A stretch of 64,000 nt of DNA from Cryptomeria japonica. Lineage: Eukaryota; Streptophyta; Pinopsida; Cupressales; Cupressaceae. Numbering within the stretch: the first letter of the stretch is position 1; each line of letters starts with the position of its first letter. This document shows positions 56,001 to 64,000 of this stretch, one piece after another. A model generated the notes under the pieces. That model had not been told where the DNA came from, did not search any database, and saw nothing but the letters and a program-made list of their open reading frames with translations. The stretch is taken from contig NC_081412.1 of assembly GCF_030272615.1 (NCBI RefSeq), forward strand, positions 474,681,657 to 474,745,656, written 5' to 3'. Position numbers and translations under genes: made by a program.

Positions 56001-58428
56001 TGGGTGCTTTGGTCCCTGTTATAGAATTGAGCTCAGAATCTGGAATCTATAAATTAAAGAATTGAAAGTTTGAACTACCAAAACTTGTCATTGAATGTAG
56101 AGGACAAGATAATTGGGAATTATAGTCTTGGACCAGAGTGTTGGGTGCATTGGTCCCAAAGATCTGATACATGCTTCTAGATCTTGTTCTATACCTATTG
56201 ACTCTAGCTTCTCGAAAGTTTACAGCTCTATTAGGAATCTGTACCTGTGCCTGTAATATGGAAAATGGTGTATGGGTGGCTATATAGCGTTTTTCCTTAG
56301 TTAAAACCATTTTTGTTGTGATTTCCACCTCCATAATTAGCTAATAAAGTATTTAAAAGTGTGCACGTGCCCTACAATCTCATTTGTTTGTAAGATCCTA
56401 AATAGCTAGAATGTTAAGCTAGAGTTCTACCCTATGCTAGGAGTAAAAACACTTAATTAACATAATATAAATTCTTCAAATTGCAAATTCTATATGGATC
56501 TAAATAAACAATGAAAATCTAAAAATGAATGTTGGGAAACTCACATAAAGATATGGAAATAGCATGAAACCATACCAAACCGTTAGGAAGAGGTACAAGC
56601 CAATCAACAATCGGTGATATCCTTGATATTCTTTAATGTCTCCTAAGCTTAAATTGATGATGAAAAGGTTGATGCAGACTTGATGAGTGCTTGAATCTTT
56701 TTTCTAGACTCCACATAAAACCTACACTTTCACTTCATAACAGATCTTCTCCAATTGCTACAGAATGGATCCTTCAAGTGAGGAAAGGAAAGGTTATATA
56801 TATGAAACCCTAAATTTAATTTTGATCATAGGCCAACCTATAATTGATGAAATTACACACAAATATAGATTTAAATATTATAATACCACCAAATTAAGAT
56901 CCAAAAATCTAATGCCTGCCAAAATACACTAGAGAAAAAACCTAAAAATCTACTATGAAATGGAGATAATTTTAAAAAAAACATCCATTACACTATGATA
57001 ATATTAACATACACCAATATAGAATCAACTAATTGTGTGATCACATATAATCAATATGTATAAAACAAATAATCTATATTACATAAGCAGATTAATTCTT
57101 TCTAAACATCAACATATTCCAAATATACTCTTCCATACACATCCATTCCCTAGGGTATCTTAATGTCATTGCTTAACATCATTCTAACATATCATTTATA
57201 TATCTTTTTATCATATTGTATTATCGCTTAACCATTTACTTTTCATGCTTCTAAAACAACATCAAAACTTATGCATAAATCATTCACATTGTAATCTCTA
57301 TGAAAGCATTCTATAATTCATTTAACTATTTGATCCCAATAATCTCCTAATAACTCAAGTAGGAATCAATGCAAGCATTCTATTCTTTCCATCATTTATT
57401 CTAAATCATGACATAACATAAATACAAATACAACTCAAATACATATAAACTATCTCATTCCACTTTCACATAGATCTCATAAACTCATATTACATAATGA
57501 ACATCCGATACATAAAGGAACTCTTCTCCTAATCACTACATCATGTCCTATTATGATATAATATCTTCTTTCCATGAATATAGAAAACAGCTCCAAAGAA
57601 TAATCACATGAAGAATCCAAGAATGCACGCACATTACATCGAAGAAGAATATTCCACTGGAAGAAGGCATCAAACCACCCGACCATGTGTAACCAACCAG
57701 GAACCATCCCCTGTGCTAGGAGATGACAAAGGTTCCAATTCACACTCATGACCTAAGTTGCCACCTAACAACCAAAGGATACAACATGACTCACAAGACT
57801 CCAACATAGGAAATAAAACATCAAATATATCACACAGCTAACTCAAATCAAATAAAGCTTCCAGAGGCAACATCAACAACATCAGCATATGGATAATGGA
57901 CACATGTAGGGAAAGAGTGTCATCACATTCTATCCTCACAACAGAAGGGGCCAAACCTCACCCTAATAGACATGTGGAACCATCTTAACCTTGGGGCCAT
58001 TCAAGGGACATCAACTTACCACTCCAACGATCTTCCCAAGATCATCCAGAGCGTGGAGGCTTCTAGCGCTAAGAGGTGGGTCCAAAACTAATTATTATCT
58101 TATTTAGTGAATTCCTAAATACCTAAACCCACTAATCAATTATTAATGTTATCACTTTCAATTACAGATAAAATCTTCAAGCGGTTCCATCAAGTCTAGA
58201 CCCCCTCCTAGAGGCCTAATGCTCAAGACCCTGGTCCACACATGCAAGAGCCCACTCTCCTTACCATGGACCAAAACCATAGGATATAAATAAATAACTA
58301 AGTAACATAGAATAAAATCATTAATTTCCAAAAATTATATAAAAAGAGTCACATGATAATGAGAACAAACTGAACATAAATTAGCACATATGACCACACA
58401 CATGGAGAGAGCCTTCACGAAAACAATG
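56001..58428. other. Unassigned flank
   Basis: About 2.4 kb with no recognised domain. Two minus-strand open frames (56334-56047, 95 codons; 57749-57477, 90 codons) start with ATG but match no family I know. Repeated ATCAAT/ACATAT words and AT richness suggest old repeat DNA. Confidence 0.4.
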
Positions 58429-58433
58429 AAAAT
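58429..58433. repeat. Target-site duplication AAAAT, left copy
   Basis: Identical to 63510-63514 directly after the 3' LTR. Confidence 0.9.
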
Positions 58434-58887
58434 TGTTGGTCTAAATAATTATTCATCTTGGATATTATTACACTTAACTTAAGTTTACTTAGGAAATGCA
58501 TTTCATAGTAGTTTGGGTATGAGACACTTGGGTGTTTGTGCCACATTGGGATAGTGTGTGTAGGAGAAATTCCACCTTTTATGGTGTTGATCTTGTTGTT
58601 ACACTCCACATTCAGTGGGTGATCCACCTCATGTAAACTATTATATTATTTCTCCTACCTACCCACACCTATTTCCTACCTACCCTTGTTTCTTATTGAG
58701 TCACATGTGATGTTTGTGTGCTCACATATCCCTAGCCTTGCCTATATAAGTAGGCTCATCTACATTGTATGTAATTAATTTTGATATTGATCATTTTCTA
58801 TTGATGAGAATACAGTTTATTCTTGTCCTCTATTGTGTCTCTATTTTTTACATTTCATTGAGCTCTTGATCTTGGCAAAATCTCACA
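58434..58887 (+). repeat. 5' LTR of the gag-protease element
   Basis: TGTTGGTCTAAA...AATCTCACA. A TATATAAG box lies at 58743-58750, about 135 bp before the end. Confidence 0.93.
58743..58750 (+). promoter_or_regulatory. LTR TATA box
   Basis: TATATAAG, conserved at 63362-63369 in the 3' LTR, at a usual distance from the U3/R boundary. Confidence 0.7.
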
Positions 58888-58900
58888 TGGTATCAGAGCC
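58888..58900 (+). other. Primer binding site, initiator-Met tRNA
   Basis: TGGTATCAGAGCC is a perfect 13-base complement of the plant initiator-Met tRNA 3' end and abuts the LTR. Confidence 0.95.
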
Positions 58901-59104
58901 ATTGGGGTTTCATTGATTCATCTTGAAGAGGCATTATTACAACATCAAGAGGCAGATCTGAGGAGCAGCATCTTTTGGAGACATCCTACACCAGATCTGA
59001 CCCCGCCATTACGTCCAGAAGGCCGTTTCCATGAATTTTGGTTATAAAGTCGGCCTATTTTGGTGAGAAAATTTTTTTCGCCAATTTTGCTAGTATTGTA
59101 CGGA

Positions 59105-59252
59105 TTTCGAAATTTTTTTATTATATTTTTCGAAAAAAAAAAAATTTACTTTCTGAAAACTTTTTCGAAAAAAAAAAAATTAAAAAATTTTTTCGAAAAA
59201 ATTGAAAAAAAAATCAAATCAAAACAATAAAAAAAAAAAAAAGGTAATTTTT
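59105..59252. repeat. A/T homopolymer block with CGAAAAA words
   Basis: Runs of A and T broken by TTTTTCGAAAAA palindromes (about 59136, 59164 and 59192), ending in a long A-run near 59229-59242. It lies just before the GC-rich block. Confidence 0.7.
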
Positions 59253-59272
59253 GGGGGGTCTGCAGACCCCCC
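59253..59272. repeat. Perfect 20-bp palindrome
   Basis: GGGGGGTCTGCAGACCCCCC marks the sharp border between the A-rich and the GC-rich leader blocks. It could form a stable RNA hairpin. Confidence 0.9.
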
Positions 59273-59665
59273 CTTGTGACCTGCCGTACTTGCGTGTCGC
59301 GTGTCGCTGCCACCCGCACCTCTTTCTGCACACGCCCGCCGCCGTCCGTGCCGTGCGCCCGCAGGTCCCCACCGGAGTCTCCCGCCACCGCCACCGACAG
59401 CATCTTCCTCAGCTCCCCTAGCTCCGCACGCTTGCCCACTGCCGCACCGGCTCCTCCCGACACCGGCCCCCATCCTCGGTCTCTCCAGCGCCCGCTCCTC
59501 CTCTCCGATGCCCGCTACCACACATCGCCGCCGCCCGAGGACCTCAGCTCCCCTGCCACCGCCGGCTTCCCTCGGCTCCGACCACTTCCTTCGCCGGCGG
59601 TCAACCAGACAAGAGGACCCCCGTTCGCCACGTGGTAGGCGACCACTGGCCTGCGGGTACAACCC
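59273..59665. other. GC-rich block in the element leader
   Basis: Roughly 390 bp rich in CCGCC, GCCCGC and CCACCG words, in sharp contrast to the AT-rich surroundings. It is open in two plus frames and on the minus strand, but the products are Pro/Ser/Arg low-complexity strings that GC-rich DNA gives by chance, so I do not call a gene. It might be a captured host exon or a structured leader. Confidence 0.6.
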
Positions 59666-59755
59666 ATGACACGTCACCTTCTATACATAGTGACACATCA
59701 CCGCCTGCGCCACGTAGACAGTCGAGTCATCCGCCACTTCATCTACCATGCAGAG

Positions 59756-59841
59756 CTGCCCAGTCAGCAAATCTATATGGTACGGTCTGCACAGTCACCT
59801 GCCTAGTCAGCAGTCCGTACAGTATGGATGCCCAGTCAGCA
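59756..59841 (+). repeat. Three copies of GCCCAGTCAGCA in the leader
   Basis: At about 59758-59769, 59801-59812 (GCCTAGTCAGCA) and 59830-59841, with related ACGGTCTGCACAGTC words between. Confidence 0.6.
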
Positions 59842-60558
59842 GATAGCCGAAGTTTTTGTGATGGTCATATGGCCATCAAATTTAACACAGTGACTTGCTG
59901 ACATCAGTGCCACATCAGCATTTTTCAAAAATTTGGCAGGCCCCTCTCATTTGCATTTTTGATTTTGCAGTTCAACTTCAAATGGTCATAACTTGCTCAT
60001 TTTTGCTCCTTTTTGGGTACAATTTGTTTTGAAATGGGCTAGAATTTTGTGCTCTCCTTAGTGGTGAAGAAATTTTTTGATTTTGATGCATGGATTTTTC
60101 AGAAAATGCAGTTTTTGGTGACTGTACCTGAGTAATCCCAGTTTTTACAACTTCAGAGGCTTCGTTTGGGGTCATACAACCTCTTTTTCAGGTGCTGTTT
60201 TGTTTGAAAGTGCGTATTTTTTTGTCTACTTTCACATGATGCTATCAGATTGATGCCATTGTAAGTAGAAATTGTACTTTCAGATTTTGGCCATTTTTGG
60301 CTCTCTTGGTACTTGTATATTTGCTTGAATCTTAGTTAGATTGATTGCACTATTGATTGAGGTCTCTTGTATCTCATTTGAGAAGTTGTAAAATTTGCAT
60401 CATAAGTCCACTTTGCCTTGTTTTGCAAGTGGCTCATTGTAATCGCACTAAGTATAAAGTACCAAAATCATCACTTTGGGGGGGGTACTTTGATTGAGTG
60501 AATTTGGGGGGGTGTCTCTTGTTCTTTTTTGCTCTTGTGTTCCTTCCTTTTTGCTTCT
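59842..60558 (+). other. Rest of the leader of the gag-protease element
   Basis: About 700 bp before the gag ATG, with no coding motif. A GGGGGG tract at about 60478 resembles a polypurine tract. Confidence 0.5.
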
Positions 60559-61644
60559 ATGGGTTCTTCTAAGTTTCCTCTCTTAACTCCACATAATTAT
60601 GCTACTTGGAAAATTGATGCATGGAGTAAACTTATGGAAAAATGACTCACTCATTACATTGATGGAACTATTGTTGTTCCTGTTGATCCTAAGGTTGATC
60701 TAGTTGGTCACTTGGATTGGCTCACTAAAAATATCATGGCAATTTCTACCTTAAGAAAGTATGTATCAAAGGATCTCATTTTTCATATTGAGAAATGTAC
60801 TCTAATCAAAGATGCTTGGCAAAAGTTTCAAGACTTGTATGGTCAAGTTGATGAGATTAGGGGATATCAAATTGATAGTGATCTCACCATGTTAGATCCC
60901 AAGAAATTTGATACTATACAAGATTATGTCACTAAGGCAAACGAGTTGAGGGCACAACTCAAAGATTGTGGCATTGATAAGAAGGATACTCAATTGATAT
61001 TCAACTTGATAAGCAAGCTTCCACAAGAATATGCAGCATTTGTTTCTAGTTTCCAAACTCATAGGATGACAATGTGTTCAAGCTACAAAATGCCTACATT
61101 TGATGCTTTCAATGAAATGTTGATGATGGAATAAACTAAGTTGATAAGCATGGGCATTCTTAAGGCTTCTAAGTCTCAAGCATTAGTGGAAAATCAAGGG
61201 AACAAAGGAAATCAAGGAAAGGACAACTCAAACAAGAAGAAATGGCAATCAAAGCCTAAAGAAAAAGCACCATCTTCTCCACAACAAGGAGATTCATCCT
61301 CTTCCAAGAGAGATAATTCACCAAAGAGGGAGAGACCTACTTGTGCTTATTGTAAAAAGATTGGTCATGAGGAGCATCGTTGTCATTCTAAGAAGATTGA
61401 TGAGCTCACACATATCATCAAAAAGCATAACATTGATTTGCCTAAAGTCTACAAGAAGGATGATTCATCAACTTCCACTTCCTCACATTCAAAAGGAAAA
61501 GGGCAAGCATTCATGGCTTCTACAAGTGGGAGGACTCACTCTTTTGGAACAAGAAAAGGAAAAGCTCTATGTGCTACTATCAGTCATGATTCAGAGAGAT
61601 GGCTTCTAGATTCAGGGGCTTCTCATCATATGGCATCTTCATAG
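60559..61644 (+). pseudogene. gag: Copia-type Gag with zinc knuckle and aspartic protease
   Basis: ATG at 60559 starts MGSSKFPLLTPHNYATW, the usual beginning of UBN2-type copia Gag. A TGA follows at 60643, and the frame stays open to a TAA at 61132 (LPQEYAAFVSSFQ, typical of these capsid proteins) and then to a TAG at 61642. The knuckle CAYCKKIGHEEHRC (about 61339-61380) is complete. The protease has its catalytic motif WLLDSGASHHM at about 61600-61632 and continues past the TAG into the next entry. All stops here can arise from CGA, CAA or CAG by one C-to-T change. The frame is never shifted. Confidence 0.85.
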
Positions 61645-62835
61645 TCTATGTTCTCTACATTTGAGCCTTGCACCATGCCACAGATTTTGATGGGCAATCA
61701 TACATACATGGATGTGATTGGGAAAGGATCTATTGACATTGGGGATAACTCCTTCAATGATGTGTTGTGTGTACCCCACTTGACAAACAATCTCCTTTCT
61801 ATCTATCAAATCACACATGGCGCAACTAAGAGAGTTGTGGAGTTCACACCTGACTCAGTTTTCATTAGAGACTTGGAGACTAGAGCTATCATTGCAACTG
61901 GGATGGTTGATCATGCATCTCGGTTATACTCCTTTTCAGATTTTGTTGATGATGATGATTTCACATTTGATGATTCTATACATGATGATCACACTTCTTG
62001 TGATGGTTCAGTTTTTGAGGAGAACTTTGGACACTTGAACATGGGGATTCTCACATGTGACCCCATTCTTGAGCCTTGTATTTCATCTCCTCATATTGAT
62101 ATCACATCACCTATTAAACCTGATGATGCAGATAGTGCGACAGTTTTGCCTTCATGTGATTCAGTGCAGCAGGATATTCATTGTCTTCCAGCTTCAGATT
62201 CATGGGATGATTACTTGACAGATATTACAGGTTTATTTATGGAATCCTACATTGCAGATTTGGGAGACATCATTGATGACCTTCATCTTCTCTTTGATGA
62301 AGGTGATCCTTCTTCGATTGTTGCGAGGGAACACTCTGACCCTTTTGTTCATTCTCTACATGATCATTCTTTCGAGGTTGACATGATTGTGGATACTTAT
62401 GTACAATAGTTGGAGGAGGTCTCTTTATGTTTTGAGGAGACATGTGAGTCTTTGGGACATGTTCTATATCCATCTCCACTAGATCTTGGAGTGCCTTTTT
62501 CAGTAGTGTGGCACAGTTTACCACCTTTGGAGGGGGTATCTTTCAGCATCGACATGGGGACACTTGAGCAGTTTTCAGAGATTCCTTTCATCATGAGTTT
62601 TCTTCATACATCTTCCCTTCATGATTGGGGAGACTTCATGGATACACCTTTGGTTTTGTTTCTTCCTAAGGGGAGGAATGTTGTTCGACGTTCGTGGAAG
62701 AGTTTCTTCATACATCGAGATTCTATCATTGGTGCGGATTCCACATTGAGGGGGGGCTTTCTAGCTTCTCTTCTTCTCTCATATGGGGGGGACTTTTTCC
62801 TCACATGGGATTTTTTCCTTCACATTCTTCTATGA
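61645..62835 (+). pseudogene. Protease end and unknown acidic ORF (X) in place of integrase and reverse transcriptase
   Basis: Continues the gag-protease frame. The first 90 or so codons are the rest of a copia protease and pre-integrase region (GNHTYMDVIGKGSI, VLCVPHLTNNLLSI, DHASRLYSFSDF). Then comes an Asp/Ser/His-rich region (VDDDDFTFDDSIHDDHTS) and the word NFGHLNMGIL, possibly the last trace of the pre-integrase zinc motif. About 130 further acidic codons, matching nothing I know, run to a TAG at 62407. The frame stays open to 62835 with a hydrophobic end that overlaps G-tracts and may not be translated. No integrase DDE or reverse transcriptase motif occurs. The absence of any frameshift over 2.3 kb argues that X was coding until recently. 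It might act in packaging or be a fused foreign domain; both are guesses. Confidence 0.7.
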
Positions 62836-63057
62836 GAATTCTCTTGTATGTTTTTCATCTCTCTTTTGGGGGAGGGTTTTTTTCCATTGGGTTTTTCTCT
62901 CTTTCCCCACTTTGTGAGAGTTTTCATTGCATTGGTTTGCATGCATTTGCATTTGTACATGGGTACCTAACATGGCCTAGTAGCCAGGACCAATCCTGCA
63001 TTGCTTAGTTGCATTGTAGACTTAAGTGCATTCCCCTAAGTTGCACTTAAGGGGGGG
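62836..63057 (+). other. 3' region with polypurine tract
   Basis: G-tracts at 62751, 62786 and 62868 precede the working tract CTTAAGGGGGGG (63046-63057) that abuts the 3' LTR. Confidence 0.75.
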
Positions 63058-63509
63058 TGTTGGTGTAAATAATTATTCATCTTGGATATTATTACACTTA
63101 AGTTTACTTAGAAAATGCATTTCATAGTAGTTTGGGTATGAGACACTTGGGTGTTTGTGCCACATTGGGATAGTCTGTGTAGGAGAAATTCCACCTTTTA
63201 TGGTGTTGATCTTGTTGTTACACTCCACATTCAGTGGGTGATCCACCTCATGTGTACTATTATATTATCTCTCCTACCTACCCACACCTATTTCCTACCT
63301 ACCCTTGTTTCTTATTGAGCCACATGTCATGTTTGTGTGCTCACATATCCCTAGCCTTGCCTATATAAGCAGGCTCATCTACATTGTATGTAATTAATTT
63401 TGATATTGATCATTTTCTATTGATGAGAATACAGTTTATTCTTGTCCTATATTGTGTCTCTATTTTTTACAGTTTATTCTTGTCCTCTTGATCTTGGCAA
63501 AATCTCACA
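63058..63509 (+). repeat. 3' LTR of the gag-protease element
   Basis: 452 bp, TGTTGGTGTAAA...AATCTCACA. Nearly identical to the 5' LTR except near 63470-63489, where CAGTTTATTCTTGTCC from 63432-63447 is repeated in place of the 5' LTR sequence. Confidence 0.93.
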
Positions 63510-63514
63510 AAAAT
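63510..63514. repeat. Target-site duplication AAAAT, right copy
   Basis: Exact copy of 58429-58433. Confidence 0.9.
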
Positions 63515-63563
63515 GAAGAGCCAAGCACAAATATAATTCAAATATTAATCTAAATCCATGTCA

Positions 63564-63710
63564 AATCCTCTATAGTGAGGCAAAAAACACCTCATTGGAG
63601 CAATAACACAATCCTCAATAGCAAGGCATACATCCTCTTGTCGGAGCAAAACATTGCATAGAAATCACCTCAATGGTGAGGCATGAACCCTCTTATTGGA
63701 GAATAAATAA
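63564..63710. repeat. Three degenerate units of about 50 bp
   Basis: Each has a CCTC(T/A)ATAGTGAGGCA-type start and a CCTCNTTGGAGCA-type half, at about 63564, 63610 and 63665. Old tandem repeat in the flank; family unknown. Confidence 0.55.
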
Positions 63711-63714
63711 TCAT

Positions 63715-64000
63715 AAATAACATCAATATGAAATCATAGACAACTCTAAGAAGCTCAAAAAAATCATACACAACCTATAGAATGACTCAAACATCGATCC
63801 AACAAAACCCAGATGATGAAAACTACATAATTGCAAAATTACTTAGACTGGCACATACAAAACTTGTTTTGGCCCATATGAAACACAATGTTTCACATAT
63901 GACTGATATTTTGGTGCATATGATTAATATTTTAGCACATATGATCATTATTTTAGCGCATTTAAATCAAAATACAAAATTTACAAAAGATGAAACCAAA
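63715..64000. other. Unassigned flank
   Basis: AT-rich, no coding motif; contains the short repeat just listed. Confidence 0.4.
63885..63965. repeat. Short degenerate repeat GCACATATGATTATTATTTTAG
   Basis: Three to four units of about 22-23 bp with CATATGA cores, close to the window end. May continue beyond it. Confidence 0.5.

Larger units (their letters stand above)
58434..63509 (+). mobile_element. Non-autonomous copia-type element with gag, protease and an unknown ORF
   Basis: 5,076 bp with 454- and 452-bp LTRs, a perfect 5-bp duplication, a perfect tRNA-iMet primer site and a polypurine tract. It is complete in structure. Inside, a 1.67-kb leader is followed by one continuous frame (60559-62835, four stops) coding for Gag, one zinc knuckle, an aspartic protease and then an acidic region unlike integrase. 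No integrase core, reverse transcriptase or RNase H is present anywhere between the LTRs. Elements with Gag but without Pol are known in plants (terminal-repeat retrotransposons with a GAG domain). Retention of protease plus a new downstream ORF is less usual. Mobilisation would need enzymes from a partner element. Confidence 0.9.

Noticed and set aside
56047-56334. Possible host gene on the minus strand
   Set aside because: 95 codons with no recognised domain, no splice pattern and no support beyond being open. Left as unassigned flank.
58888-58900. tRNA-like sequence
   Set aside because: It is only the primer binding site, complementary to a tRNA end. No cloverleaf is present here or at the other primer sites.
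59219-59677. Several overlapping Arg/Pro/Gly-rich ORFs
   Set aside because: GC-rich DNA lacks stop codons in all frames. The products are low-complexity and overlap on both strands, so no gene is called.

Overview
The window is about 64 kb of AT-rich, gene-poor plant nuclear DNA made almost entirely of LTR retrotransposons in several states of decay. I see no convincing host gene, no tRNA or rRNA gene and no bacterial or organellar feature. The element types (chromovirus, Tat/Ogre-like and Ty1/copia-like with tRNA-iMet primer sites), the long AT-rich LTRs, the deep nesting and the absence of genes fit a large-genome seed plant, quite possibly a gymnosperm. The species cannot be read from this sequence alone.

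Layout. (1) 1-2994: old flank holding a decayed plus-strand Tat/Ogre-like protease and proline-rich segment (about 790-1730). (2) 2995-15481: a nearly intact minus-strand Ty3/gypsy chromovirus. It has 3.78-kb LTRs that look about 99.5% identical by eye, a TTTTG target duplication, an initiator-Met primer site, and one long gag-pol frame broken only by two TAG codons. (3) 16170-26761: an older minus-strand copia element whose 3' LTR is cut into three pieces by a solo copia LTR (16681-17905) and by a plus-strand copia element (copia-1, 18731-26070). (4) 26762-27453: another copia LTR remnant. (5) 27454-29315 plus 53839 to about 54440: a decayed plus-strand chromovirus. It is split by copia-2 (29321-53838, duplication TAGGT), which is itself split by a Tat/Ogre-like element (31787-49646, duplication AGTTC). 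An inverted Tat-like LTR ends at 55288 in the chromovirus LTR. (6) 55289-58433: unassigned flank. (7) 58434-63509: a complete but non-autonomous copia-type element with gag and protease, and an unrelated acidic ORF in place of integrase, reverse transcriptase and RNase H. (8) 63510-64000: flank with short degenerate repeats.

How the parts work together. Each full element carries the expected parts: LTR promoter and polyadenylation region, primer binding site, gag, protease, integrase, reverse transcriptase and RNase H, and a polypurine tract. The exceptions are the last element, which would need enzymes in trans, and the Tat element, which carries an extra reverse-oriented ORF with a plant-mobile-domain-like segment between pol and its 3' LTR. 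LTR divergence judged by eye agrees with nesting order: copia-2 is older than the Tat element inside it, and the chromovirus at 2995-15481 is the youngest.

Most interesting items: the gag-protease-X element at 58434-63509; the antisense plant-mobile-domain ORF, with a leader motif shared with the sense leader; the array of 20-bp palindromes in the chromovirus LTR, with five units in one LTR and six in the other; and a nonsense-codon spectrum in three elements that C-to-T change can explain.
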